Source of the DNA: Weizmannia acidilactici
GTDB lineage: Bacteria; Bacillota; Bacilli; Bacillales; Bacillaceae_C
NCBI RefSeq assembly: GCF_008974225.1
Contig: NZ_BKZR01000010.1
Span: 26,134-90,133 of the forward strand
Length of the DNA: 64,000 nucleotides
Direction of reading: 5' to 3'
Shown here one piece after another: positions 1 through 7,960 of the stretch (within the stretch, counting starts at the first letter, position 1; each line of letters opens with the position of its first letter). Both the position numbers and the translations under genes were made by a program. The notes beneath the pieces are model-generated. The model saw nothing but the letters and a program-made list of their open reading frames with translations. It made no database searches and had not been told where the DNA came from.

Positions 1-2490
1 GAGTCCGTTTTAAGCGGCGGATGGCTTGCGGAAGCCGCATCCCTTCCAGAAGAAGATCAGCCTATTTTTGAACTCCCGCAAGCGGTGATGGATGAATTCG
101 GCCCGCTTTTTTGGAGTCGGAAGCTTGGCGGGAAACCTTTGAAAACCGTGTTGGCCGAATGGTACGGGGAAGCCGTGCGTTCTTTTATCGATAGCCGGCC
201 GGGGATCAAGCCGCAGCTGGGCATGTTGCGGAAATCCGGTTTTACAAAACAGGAACTTGGCTTGTATTTCGACGAAAAGCGCTTCTCTATTTGGACCGGT
301 GATGCCGGCCTCCCTTTTTCGATTGGCATCCGGCTTTCTGAACCCGCCCATGATGGTGGCCAATGGAAATTGGAAACGGTGTTGAGGGATCGGGCCAAAC
401 CGGATCGGATGCTCGTCTATCCGAGGCAGAAACTTTACAAAAAATGGAAGGAATATGAAAATGCTATCCGGCTTGAGCAGGCAAGGTGGATCAAACTGTT
501 CCCTTGGCTTAAAGACGAAAACGGAAATTTGGCAGAACAGCTGGAAGAAAAGCTGGCATGGGAATTTTTAATCCATGCCAGCGAAAAGCTGCTCTCGCTC
601 GGTGTCGATATTCTGCTGCCCCCGTGGTGGTCTTCCGTCAAAGATGCCAATATGCGGCTGAAAGCGAAAATGAAACAACACGCCAGTTACCGGTCCTTCC
701 TCGGCCTCAATACCGTACTCGATTTTGATTGGCGCATCTCGTTAAACGGGACGGAATTGAGTGAAGAAGAATTCCGGAACCTTGTAAACGGGGGGCGGCG
801 CCTTGTAAAAGCCGGCGGGGAATGGATCAAACTTGATCCGGCGATGATCAAATCGCTGCAGGCGCTCATGGAAAAAGCCAAAAAAGAAGGCTTGCGCATC
901 CAGGATCTGCTCGGGCAGGAATTAGCGCCCGAAGAAGAGGAACCACCCGGTGAGGGGGATGCGCGCGCATTTACCCAGATTCAAATTGAGCTGAACCAGT
1001 CATTAAAAAAATTTGTACGGACATTATCAACCCTGTCGGAAATCCCTGCCGTCAAAATTCCGGATGGGTTTAAAGGGCATTTAAGGCCGTATCAGCAGCT
1101 CGGGTTGAATTGGCTAGTATTTTTGCGGAACTGCCGCTTCGGGGCCATTTTAGCGGATGATATGGGGCTTGGCAAAACCGTGCAGCTCATCTCCTACCTT
1201 CTCCATGTGAAACATGCGGAAAAACCGGAAGTACCGGCGCTGATCATTTGCCCTACGTCTGTTTTAGGCAACTGGCAAAAAGAATTTGAAAAATTTGCCC
1301 CTGATTTAAACGTTGCCCTCCATTACGGAGCGGGCAGGGAAAAAGAACAATTGGACAAGTATTACGGAAATGCTGATGTCGTTTTAACCAGCTACGGGCT
1401 GGCGCATATTGATTTTGAAGAACTGTCTTGTGTTGAATGGAGCACGGTTGCCCTTGACGAGGCGCAAAATATCAAAAATGCGCAAACGAAGCAGTCAAGG
1501 GCAATCCGGAAACTGAAAGGGCGGCACTATATCGCTTTAACTGGCACGCCGATGGAAAACCGCTTATCGGAACTGTGGACGATTTTTGATTTTACCAATA
1601 AAGGCTATTTGGGGAGTCTTCCGCAATTCCAAAAGCGTTTCATTGCCCCGATCGAAAAAGACGGGTCTAAAGAAAAAATCCGCGAGCTGCAGGCGCTCAT
1701 CAAGCCGTTCCTGCTGCGGCGGACGAAAAAAGACCCGGAAGTCGAGCTGAATTTGCCTGAAAAACTGGAGCAGAAAGAATATTGTCCGCTGACGGCAGAG
1801 CAGGCGGCATTGTACGAAGAAACGGTACAGAGCGCGCTTCAGCAACTCGATACATTAAGCGGATTTGGCAGAAAGGCCCTGATTTTGCAGATGCTGAACC
1901 GCCTGAAGCAACTGTGCAACCATCCGGCCCTTTTCCTGAAAGAAGAAAAGCCTTCCCTTCTCTTGGAAAGGTCGTATAAATTGGAAAAACTGGCCGAATT
2001 GGTGAATTCAATTTTAAACACGGAAGAATCGTGTTTGATTTTTACACAGTATATCGGCATGGGCGAAATCATCCGGCAAATGATCAGACAGCAATTCGGG
2101 CTCAAAGTCCCGTTTCTGAACGGGAGTATGCCGAAAGCAAAGCGCGATTACTATATCCGGGAATTTCAAAACCAGGCGTTCCCTATTTTCCTACTCTCGC
2201 TAAAAGCCGGGGGAACAGGATTAAATTTAACGGCAGCCAATCATGTGATCCACTATGACCGCTGGTGGAACCCGGCTGTAGAAAACCAGGCAACCGACAG
2301 GGCGCATCGCATCGGGCAGCGGAAATTTGTCCATGTCCATAAATTCATTGCTACCGGCACTTTAGAAGAAAAAATCGATGAAATGCTCAAGAAAAAGCAG
2401 GCATTGAATGACGAAATCATCCAAAGCGACGACTGGATCACGGAACTGTCCAATGCCGAGCTGAAACATTTGGTCATGCTTGAAGGATAA
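1..2490 (+). CDS. ywqA: SNF2-family DEAD/DEAH-type helicase, 5' end outside window
   Basis: Superfamily 2 SNF2/Rad54-like ATPase, expected to translocate on duplex DNA. The reading frame is open from base 1, so the true start lies upstream; the first in-window ATG (85) is internal. The core is complete: Walker A motif DDMGLGKT near nt 1155-1180, DEAQ box near 1455, motif III TGTPMENR near 1540, and motif VI RAHRIGQ near 2300. An N-terminal region of about 330 residues without motifs I recognise precedes the ATPase lobes, as in bacterial YwqA. In B. subtilis ywqA also lies near ssbB, ywpF and fabZ, which supports the assignment. The physiological role is not settled. The gene ends in a hairpin terminator that overlaps the convergent ywpF. 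Confidence 0.9.
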   Translation, partial: ESVLSGGWLAEAASLPEEDQPIFELPQAVMDEFGPLFWSRKLGGKPLKTVLAEWYGEAVRSFIDSRPGIKPQLGMLRKSGFTKQELGLYFDEKRFSIWTGDAGLPFSIGIRLSEPAHDGGQWKLETVLRDRAKPDRMLVYPRQKLYKKWKEYENAIRLEQARWIKLFPWLKDENGNLAEQLEEKLAWEFLIHASEKLLSLGVDILLPPWWSSVKDANMRLKAKMKQHASYRSFLGLNTVLDFDWRISLNGTELSEEEFRNLVNGGRRLVKAGGEWIKLDPAMIKSLQALMEKAKKEGLRIQDLLGQELAPEEEEPPGEGDARAFTQIQIELNQSLKKFVRTLSTLSEIPAVKIPDGFKGHLRPYQQLGLNWLVFLRNCRFGAILADDMGLGKTVQLISYLLHVKHAEKPEVPALIICPTSVLGNWQKEFEKFAPDLNVALHYGAGREKEQLDKYYGNADVVLTSYGLAHIDFEELSCVEWSTVALDEAQNIKNAQTKQSRAIRKLKGRHYIALTGTPMENRLSELWTIFDFTNKGYLGSLPQFQKRFIAPIEKDGSKEKIRELQALIKPFLLRRTKKDPEVELNLPEKLEQKEYCPLTAEQAALYEETVQSALQQLDTLSGFGRKALILQMLNRLKQLCNHPALFLKEEKPSLLLERSYKLEKLAELVNSILNTEESCLIFTQYIGMGEIIRQMIRQQFGLKVPFLNGSMPKAKRDYYIREFQNQAFPIFLLSLKAGGTGLNLTAANHVIHYDRWWNPAVENQATDRAHRIGQRKFVHVHKFIATGTLEEKIDEMLKKKQALNDEIIQSDDWITELSNAELKHLVMLEG

Positions 2491-2495
2491 TGGGC

Positions 2496-2532
2496 AGCCG
2501 CCCGCATCTTCTATGATGTGGAGCGGCTTTTT
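2496..2532 (+). terminator. Intrinsic terminator of ywqA
   Basis: Two-part stem: AGCCGC (2496-2501) pairs with GCGGCT (2523-2528) and CGCATC (2503-2508) pairs with GATGTG (2515-2520), with a six-base loop and T5 at 2528-2532. The right half overlaps the last codons of the convergent ywpF. Confidence 0.65.
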
Positions 2533-2933
2533 CCATTTAATCTTGCTTTAAATTCCTCGATTAACGCCTCGCCCTCATACCCTTTCTGAACCAGATCCCG
2601 TAATACCTTTTCTGCAAGCGCAATCCTCCTCGAACGCATTGTCCCTTCCAGCAAAACGCTGACCGTTCCGCCAAATTCTTTGATGCCGCGGACATGGGTC
2701 GTCAGCGGGGCCGGGTCGTTGTTCTCATAAGTGATGACGACTTCCGTTTCCAGTTCTTGCTGATTTTTTTCGGCTTCGGCAAAAAACGGGGCCTGCCCGC
2801 TGTCCATATAAGCCTCAATCAGCCATGTGCCTCTGCCGTCTTCTTTATTGATAATCAACCCGTCAATAAAAGGGATTTTCTTCCGTTCGCCGGATTTTAC
2901 AATGGAAAGCGATACAATTTTAAACGTTTTCAT
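2511..2933 (-). CDS. ywpF: YwpF-like protein, function unknown
   Basis: A 140-residue soluble protein recognised by its start MKTFKIVSL and by position: B. subtilis ywpF also sits between ssbB and fabZ. No catalytic motif or membrane segment is visible. The N-terminal 90 residues look like beta-rich sequence; the C-terminus (about 105-135) is predicted helical by its charge pattern. The start at 2933 follows a strong AGGGAGG ribosome binding site seven bases upstream. It is convergent with ywqA and divergent from ssbB. It appears monocistronic, and no function is proposed. Confidence 0.75.
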   Translation of the reverse strand: MKTFKIVSLSIVKSGERKKIPFIDGLIINKEDGRGTWLIEAYMDSGQAPFFAEAEKNQQELETEVVITYENNDPAPLTTHVRGIKEFGGTVSVLLEGTMRSRRIALAEKVLRDLVQKGYEGEALIEEFKARLNGKSRSTS

Positions 2934-3070
2934 CGTTTCCCTCCCTGTCCATTTGGCAAAATTATACCATACTTTTTCTAAAGCTTCCCTGCCGCAAACC
3001 CTTTATAAATTTTCCGGATTTGCGGTTTTTGGCTGTTTTTCATGCCGAAAAATGCAAAAATTGCCCGGGA

Positions 3071-3123
3071 AAAATTGAATTTTGCCGGATCAGCATGCCC
3101 AATTTTTGAAAAATGCCGATTTT
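3071..3123 (+). promoter_or_regulatory. Two AT-box motifs upstream of ssbB, possible competence (ComK) site
   Basis: AAAA-N5-TTTT occurs at 3071-3083 and AAAA-N5-ATTT at 3110-3122. ComK sites consist of two such boxes, and ssbB is a ComK target in B. subtilis. Here 26 bp separate the boxes, which is not one of the usual spacings (8, 18 or 31). The assignment is therefore weak. Confidence 0.25.
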
Positions 3124-3173
3124 ACACAAAATTGTAAAGCCATTAAGATAGAAATAGAAAGGGGGTGGCACAG

Positions 3174-3533
3174 TTGATCAACCAGGTCACTTTGGTCGGG
3201 AGGCTTACAAAGGACCCGGAACTCCATTATACCGCGGACGGAAAACCCGTTTTAAATATCACTTTAGCTTTAAATCGCCATTACCGCAATCAGTTTGGCG
3301 AAACACTGACGGATTTTGTCCAGTGTACGCTTTGGAATAAAATTGCCGAAAATACAAGCAAATATTGCGGGAAAGGTTCGATACTCGGCGTTATCGGCAG
3401 AATCCAGACCCGCCATTATGACAATAAAGAAGGGAAAAGGGTGTACGTCACGGAAGTCATTGCCGATACAGTCCAATTTTTAAGCAGACGGCCGGAAAAC
3501 AAACCGTTGCAGGAAGCCGGCCAAGGAGGGTAA
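3174..3533 (+). CDS. ssbB: Single-stranded DNA-binding protein SsbB
   Basis: OB-fold protein that coats single-stranded DNA. The sequence opens MINQVTLVGRLTKDPEL, the standard SSB first strand, and retains the VTEVIADTVQFL segment. It has 119 residues and ends EAGQGG, so the acidic DDDIPF-type tail through which housekeeping SSB recruits partners is missing. This is typical of the competence paralogue SsbB rather than SsbA. I chose the TTG at 3174: AAAGGGGGTGG is seven bases upstream, whereas the GTG at 3165 lies inside that ribosome binding site. A small gene follows six bases after the stop, probably on the same transcript. Confidence 0.88.
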   Translation: MINQVTLVGRLTKDPELHYTADGKPVLNITLALNRHYRNQFGETLTDFVQCTLWNKIAENTSKYCGKGSILGVIGRIQTRHYDNKEGKRVYVTEVIADTVQFLSRRPENKPLQEAGQGG

Positions 3534-3539
3534 GATGTT

Positions 3540-3704
3540 TTGGAAGAAGCTGCGAAAAGGTTGGATGCGCTCGAACGGGTACTGGCGGACATGATTGTCA
3601 AACAAGGATTGATCAATCAGCAGTTTACCATCTTGATGGCTGAAATGAAAAGGATCGATAAGCAGCTCCGCAGTATGTCCGTCCAAGTGCAGTACAAAAA
3701 CTAA
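3540..3704 (+). CDS. Small coiled-coil-like protein coupled to ssbB
   Basis: A 54-residue frame (TTG 3540 to TAA 3702-3704). It begins six bases after the ssbB stop and has AGGAGGG at 3524-3530, nine bases upstream of the start. An ATG at 3535 is in another frame and stops after 19 codons. The product is rich in Leu, Met, Glu, Lys and Gln with a heptad-like spacing of hydrophobic residues, consistent with a short amphipathic coiled coil. There are no cysteines or membrane segments. I do not recognise the family. The shared transcript suggests a role alongside ssbB, but that is inference. Confidence 0.55.
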   Translation: MEEAAKRLDALERVLADMIVKQGLINQQFTILMAEMKRIDKQLRSMSVQVQYKN

Positions 3705-3814
3705 GTTTTTTTACTTTCCTTTTTCATTTTCCTTTCTTATCGAATGATTCCCCAAATTTCCCCATCAGAAAGATTTTTTCAAAGACTCCCCAACGATCCC
3801 CAAAATATTTTCAG

Positions 3815-3842
3815 TCAGCTGTTCGCACAGCTGATTTTTTTA
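3815..3842 (+). terminator. Intrinsic terminator of the ssbB transcript
   Basis: Perfect 8-bp stem TCAGCTGT/ACAGCTGA (3815-3822 and 3827-3834), four-base loop, then T7 at 3835-3841. A weaker minus-strand stem (AAAAGCG/CGCTTTT, about 3846-3878) could serve fabZ. Confidence 0.8.
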
Positions 3843-3880
3843 TGTAAAAAAAGCGATTAGGCAAACGACCCTCCGCTTTT

Positions 3881-4306
3881 CTATTTTCCCAGGGCAAACA
3901 TAATTTCAGCTTCGCAAGCGAGCTCGCCGTCGACTGTGGCAACGGCTTTGCCTTTTCCGACCGGTCCTTTCAGGCGGATGATTTCCACTTCAAGACGAAG
4001 CTGGTCCCCCGGCCTTACCTGCCGTTTAAACCGGCATTTGTCGATTCCGGCAAACAGCGCCAGTTTGCCGCGGTTTTCTTCTTTTTTCAAAATGGCGACC
4101 GCCCCCACCTGCGCAAGGGCTTCAACAATCAAAACGCCCGGCATAACCGGGTACTCGGGAAAATGCCCGTTAAAAAATTCTTCATTGCCCGATACATTTT
4201 TAATGCCTACCGCACGTTTCCCTTCTTCGACTTCAAGAACTTTATCGATCAGCAAAAAAGGGTAACGGTGCGGAATAATTTCTTTAATCTGTTGCAAATC
4301 AAGCAT
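3881..4306 (-). CDS. fabZ: 3-hydroxyacyl-[acyl-carrier-protein] dehydratase FabZ
   Basis: Dehydrates 3-hydroxyacyl-ACP in type II fatty-acid synthesis in the cytoplasm. It is a single hot-dog-fold domain of 141 residues. The catalytic pair is His48 in NGHFPEYPVMPG and Glu62 in IVEALAQ, and the N-terminal IIPHRYPFLLID motif is intact. I chose the ATG at 4306 because GGAGG lies eight bases upstream and the product begins MLDLQQIKEIIPH like its orthologues; an upstream ATG at 4324 lacks a ribosome binding site. It follows flhP in the order mbl-flhO-flhP-fabZ known from B. subtilis. Confidence 0.96.
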   Translation of the reverse strand: MLDLQQIKEIIPHRYPFLLIDKVLEVEEGKRAVGIKNVSGNEEFFNGHFPEYPVMPGVLIVEALAQVGAVAILKKEENRGKLALFAGIDKCRFKRQVRPGDQLRLEVEIIRLKGPVGKGKAVATVDGELACEAEIMFALGK

Positions 4307-4338
4307 TGGCAAATCCTCCATCATTTAAAAATCGGCCG

Positions 4339-5169
4339 TTAAGAACGGATGCTGTTCACAAGACCCATCATCTGGTCCGATATTGTAATGGCCCTCGACT
4401 GCAGCTGATAAGAACGCTCAGCTTTGATCAAGTCCGTCATTTCCATCCCAAGATCCACGTTCGATTTTTCAAGGGCGCCCTGCTGCATGGAGATCTGGCC
4501 GCGGTTTGCACCCGACAAGTCTGTATAAATTTGTGCGGCATTTACATTTTGCGGCAGCTTCAGCAGATTATTCCCGTCCTGTTCCAGCACTTGCGGGTTA
4601 TTCATTTGGACAACGCCAAGGTTAAAACTTCCTGTTGTGCCGTTTGCGTATGTAACCTGCAGCCTCCCATTCTGATTGATGGCATAATTTTTAACGTTAC
4701 CTTGAATCATGATCATGTTGTCATACTCATCTAAAACCGGATTTCCGTTCCCATCTGTAAGCATGCTTGTATGATTCCCAACCGGGGTAACTTCCAATGC
4801 ACCGGCCCGGGTAAATTCCACTTCGCTCATGCCGTTCGTTTGCACGAGCACTTTCAAATACTGGTTTTCTTTTGTAAAAGCGATATCAAGGGCGCGGCCA
4901 GTATTCTCCAATAGCCCTTGCGAAGTGTTGTAAGCCGTCTGGGCCAGTTTTGCACCAGTGCCGATCCGGATGCCGTCCGGCGTTTTCCTTCCTACTTCTT
5001 TTGAAACAACCGGCTGGTTATTGATCTGCTGGACAAGCAGATCCGTAAATGTCGCCTGTTTGCTTTTATAGCCTGTTGTATCGGCGTTTGCGACATTGCT
5101 GCTGATGATATCAATTTTATTCTGCAACTGCCTGAGCGAATTTGTTGCTGTGATCATGGATTGATTCAT
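4339..5169 (-). CDS. flhP: Flagellar basal-body rod protein FlhP
   Basis: FlgG/FlgF-type axial protein, expected in the distal rod and exported by the flagellar type III apparatus. The N-terminus has the rod signature (IISSNVANADTTGYK, residues 22-36) and the C-terminus has the amphipathic region ending MMGLVNSIRS, which together form the coiled-coil D0 domain. Length is 276 residues. The start follows GAGGTG. It lies 19 bp downstream of its paralogue flhO, an old tandem duplication kept in this order across Bacillus. No chemotaxis or motor genes are nearby. Confidence 0.9.
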   Translation of the reverse strand: MNQSMITATNSLRQLQNKIDIISSNVANADTTGYKSKQATFTDLLVQQINNQPVVSKEVGRKTPDGIRIGTGAKLAQTAYNTSQGLLENTGRALDIAFTKENQYLKVLVQTNGMSEVEFTRAGALEVTPVGNHTSMLTDGNGNPVLDEYDNMIMIQGNVKNYAINQNGRLQVTYANGTTGSFNLGVVQMNNPQVLEQDGNNLLKLPQNVNAAQIYTDLSGANRGQISMQQGALEKSNVDLGMEMTDLIKAERSYQLQSRAITISDQMMGLVNSIRS

Positions 5170-5188
5170 GGCGGCACCTCATTTCCGA

Positions 5189-5983
5189 TTAAACTTTGCC
5201 GACGTCATTGACCGCTTTGCCCAAGCTTGAATCATAAGCCTGCAGCACTTTTTGGTTGGCTTCGAAAGAGCGGTACGCACTGATCATGTCCGTCATTGTT
5301 TGTGTTTCATCCACATTGGAAGCCTCCAAATAGCCCTGTTTGATCTGGAAGCCGATCCGCTGGGCGTAAGCATTTGGAAGCTGTGCGTTATTTTGGAGCG
5401 TGTATAAACCGTCCCCTGTTTTTACGAGCAAATCCGGATTTTGGGCATACGCCAACCCTACTGTATCCACATATTGGCCATTTTCCGTAATGGCGCCGGT
5501 TGGATCAACAGAAAAATCGGTACTGTTGACTTGAATGCGGCCACCCGCAGTATTCAGGACGTAATTTCCGGAAGCAGTCGTTAAATATCCTTGTGAATCG
5601 ACCGTAAAGTTTCCGTTCCGCGTATATTTTATATTGCCACCGCTGTCTTCAACAGGAAAGAATAAACGGCCTGTAGATGCAGGATTATCAACAATGGCCA
5701 GATCGGTTTTGTTGTTTGTTTCTTCAAGGGAGCCCTGCGTAAACAGCGGGATGGTCTCCTGCATGTAAACGCCGGTTGCCAGCGACCCGACCGAATGCTC
5801 AATCTCGCCTGTTGTCCCGTTTTTATTCATATAGCTGAGCAGCATCTTTGGAAACGACCGCATCGATGATTGGTCTGCTTTATAACCGGGTGTATCTGCA
5901 TTGGATAAATTATTGACGAGCATATCCGTTTTCCGCTGTTGTGCAATCATTCCGGAAGCCGCTGTATAGAGACCTCTTAACAT
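5189..5983 (-). CDS. flhO: Flagellar basal-body rod protein FlhO
   Basis: Paralogue of FlhP and proposed proximal or distal rod component. It begins MLRGLYTAASGMIAQQ with the rod motif NNLSNADTPGYK, and ends with the YRSFEANQKVLQAYD helix typical of FlgF/FlgG. It has 264 residues from the ATG at 5983, which has GAGG at suitable distance; the ATG at 5989 would sit next to that ribosome binding site. A likely operon with flhP follows at 19 bp. mbl lies upstream with 60 bp between. Confidence 0.9.
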   Translation of the reverse strand: MLRGLYTAASGMIAQQRKTDMLVNNLSNADTPGYKADQSSMRSFPKMLLSYMNKNGTTGEIEHSVGSLATGVYMQETIPLFTQGSLEETNNKTDLAIVDNPASTGRLFFPVEDSGGNIKYTRNGNFTVDSQGYLTTASGNYVLNTAGGRIQVNSTDFSVDPTGAITENGQYVDTVGLAYAQNPDLLVKTGDGLYTLQNNAQLPNAYAQRIGFQIKQGYLEASNVDETQTMTDMISAYRSFEANQKVLQAYDSSLGKAVNDVGKV

Positions 5984-6043
5984 CGCCATCCACCTCACTG
6001 GAAAAGTGTAACGGGTGCTTTTCCGTTTTCATCAAACGTTTGA

Positions 6044-7045
6044 TTAAACAAGCCTTCTTTTTGAAATCTTATCAATGTTTTCAAGCATTAAGCCTGTCCC
6101 AATTGCCACTGAACTCATCGGGTTATCCGCCACCAATACCGGCACTTTGATTTCTTCGGCGAGCAGCTGGTCGATGCCGTGCAGGAGGGCGCCGCCGCCG
6201 GTTAAAATCACGCCGCGGTCGATGATATCAGCAGAAAGTTCAGGCGGAGTTTTCTCCAATACATTTTTGGTTGCATGCACAATCACGGATACCGATTCGC
6301 GCAATGCTTTTTCAATTTCGGAAGATTTGACGGTAATTGTGCGCGGAAGGCCGGAAACCATATCCCTCCCCCTGATGTCCATTTCTTCATTACGGGCACC
6401 CGGGAATACCGTACCGATATTGATTTTGATGTTTTCCGCCGTGCGTTCACCGATCAGGAGCTTGTATTCCCTCTTGATATATTGCAAAATCTCATTATCA
6501 AACTTGTCGCCAGCCATTTTAATGGATGAGCTTGTCACAATGTCGCCCATCGATAATACGGCAATATCCGTTGTTCCTCCACCAATGTCTACAACCATAT
6601 TGCCGCTCGGCTGGAAAATATCCATTCCGGCACCGATTGCCGCCACTTTCGGTTCTTCCTCCAGATAAACGTTTTTCCCGCCGCTTTTTTCTGCCGCTTC
6701 ACGGATTGCTTTTTGTTCAACGCTTGTGATATTCGTCGGGCAGCAAATCAGAATGCGCGGTTTGGATAAAAAGCCCTTGACATTCAGCTTGTTGATAAAG
6801 TGCCGCAGCATCGTTTCCGTCACATCAAAATCGGCAATGACACCGTCTTTCAGCGGACGGATCGCCACAATATTCCCCGGCGTCCTTCCCACCATGCGGC
6901 GCGCTTCCTCCCCGACAGCAAGCACTTTATTGGCCGTTTTGTCAATTGCCACAACAGACGGCTCATTTAACACGATGCCCTGGCCTTTAACATGGATCAA
7001 TACGTTAGCGGTGCCCAAATCAATTCCAATATCCTTTGCAAACAT
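6044..7045 (-). CDS. mbl: MreB-like cell-shape actin Mbl
   Basis: Cytoskeletal ATPase that assembles membrane-bound filaments guiding lateral wall synthesis. It has 333 residues. The actin phosphate-1 loop DIGIDLGTANVLIHVKG (residues 5-21), phosphate-2 motif VVDIGGGTTDIAVLS and adenosine motif GVILTGGGALLHGID are all present. GGAAGGAG precedes the ATG at 7045. It sits between flhO and spoIIID as in B. subtilis, where the Mbl rather than MreB assignment rests on this position. About 220 bp of upstream DNA precede it, with no convincing sigma-A pair. Confidence 0.95.
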   Translation of the reverse strand: MFAKDIGIDLGTANVLIHVKGQGIVLNEPSVVAIDKTANKVLAVGEEARRMVGRTPGNIVAIRPLKDGVIADFDVTETMLRHFINKLNVKGFLSKPRILICCPTNITSVEQKAIREAAEKSGGKNVYLEEEPKVAAIGAGMDIFQPSGNMVVDIGGGTTDIAVLSMGDIVTSSSIKMAGDKFDNEILQYIKREYKLLIGERTAENIKINIGTVFPGARNEEMDIRGRDMVSGLPRTITVKSSEIEKALRESVSVIVHATKNVLEKTPPELSADIIDRGVILTGGGALLHGIDQLLAEEIKVPVLVADNPMSSVAIGTGLMLENIDKISKRRLV

Positions 7046-7266
7046 GAATGTGCTCCTTCCTCATTTTCCATACTTTATAGGACGATTTATCTATAAGCAG
7101 TCTATGAATGTCTGTTTTCTCTAAGTAACTATTTTACCACATTCTTGTCGAGTTTCGGGAGGATTTGTCAAATTTTATTTTCCGCATTTTGCTGCTGTTG
7201 CAGCCTCGGAAATCACCGGGGACATGTTTAGAGGGACTTTCTAAGAAGCGGACTTTTTGTCCCATC

Positions 7267-7303
7267 AAAAAGAAGCAACCGCCTGTTTCGGTTGCTTCTT
7301 TTT
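7267..7303 (-). terminator. Strong terminator of spoIIID
   Basis: Perfect 15-bp stem (7267-7281 with 7289-7303; arms AAAAAGAAGCAACCG and its complement) with a seven-base loop. The AT-rich base gives a U-run in either direction. It separates spoIIID from mbl. In the rest of 7046-7349 I see nothing beyond mbl upstream sequence. Confidence 0.9.
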
Positions 7304-7349
7304 GAACGTGGAAACCGGCTGCCTCTGGTGGGCTTATGCAACCGTTTTG

Positions 7350-7616
7350 CTATTCTGTAACTTGGTATTCTTCCTTTTTATACTTCTGCTTCGTTGCTTC
7401 CCCTCCGCGCAAGTGGCGGACCGATTTATGGTAATCCAATATATTCTTTACTTCATTTGCCAGTTCCGGGTTGATTTCCGGCAGTCTTTCCGTCAAATCT
7501 TTATGGACAGTACTTTTGGATACGCCAAACTCTTTCGCAATCACGCGAACCGTTTTTCTCGTCTCCACGATATACTTTCCAATCTTGATAGTCCTCTCTT
7601 TGATGTAATCGTGCAC
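7350..7616 (-). CDS. spoIIID: Sporulation transcription factor SpoIIID
   Basis: Mother-cell DNA-binding regulator that modifies the sigma-E regulon and helps switch to sigma-K. It has 88 residues. The helix-turn-helix covers about residues 22-42 (VRVIAKEFGVSKSTVHKDL) and is followed by the basic C-terminal region (HKSVRHLRGGEATKQKYKK) that reads adjacent bases. I chose the GTG at 7616, giving HDYIKERTIKIGKYIVE as in B. subtilis, with GGGAGGG eight bases upstream. The gene lies between spoIIQ and mbl, each separated by a terminator. A short sequence resembling a sigma-E -10 (GATACAGT) lies upstream, but without a matching -35. Confidence 0.97.
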   Translation of the reverse strand: MHDYIKERTIKIGKYIVETRKTVRVIAKEFGVSKSTVHKDLTERLPEINPELANEVKNILDYHKSVRHLRGGEATKQKYKKEEYQVTE

Positions 7617-7913
7617 ACTACTCGCCCTCCCCAAAATTGGATGTGAGGAGTGTGAAATGAGACTCGCTGACCTCAGATTCGTACTGTATCCCGCAGTCGT
7701 TCCTGTCAAGGGCAGCTTCTGCGGCAGAAAGTCAATTCCTTTCTGATGCTGCAAGAAATAAACAAGTCTGTAACGAAAACGCTCCCGTATTTAACGATTC
7801 CTCACCTCAAACACTCTCGCTTTTTGTCAAGTTTGTAACAGTTTATTAGCTTGGATTACATTTTATGCAAAAAAACAAAAGAAAGGGCCGGCCGGACGGC
7901 TACTTGCACGCAT

Positions 7914-7946
7914 AAAAAAAGGATAGAGCCTTTCTGTCCTCTATCC
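7914..7946 (-). terminator. Terminator of spoIIQ
   Basis: Stem GGATAGAG/CTCTATCC (7921-7928 with 7939-7946), ten-base loop, and an A7 tract at 7914-7920 that gives U7 on the minus strand. The remaining 7617-7913 is non-coding sequence upstream of spoIIID. Confidence 0.88.
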
Positions 7947-7960
7947 CTTAGGGAAAGTTG

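Noticed and set aside
3071..3123. A standard ComK box before ssbB
   Set aside because: The two AT-boxes are 26 bp apart rather than 8, 18 or 31 bp, so it is listed only as a weak candidate.
7046..7266. Sigma-A promoter of mbl using TTGACA and TAAAAT
   Set aside because: Both hexamers occur upstream of mbl but are about 23 bp apart, too far for a normal promoter.
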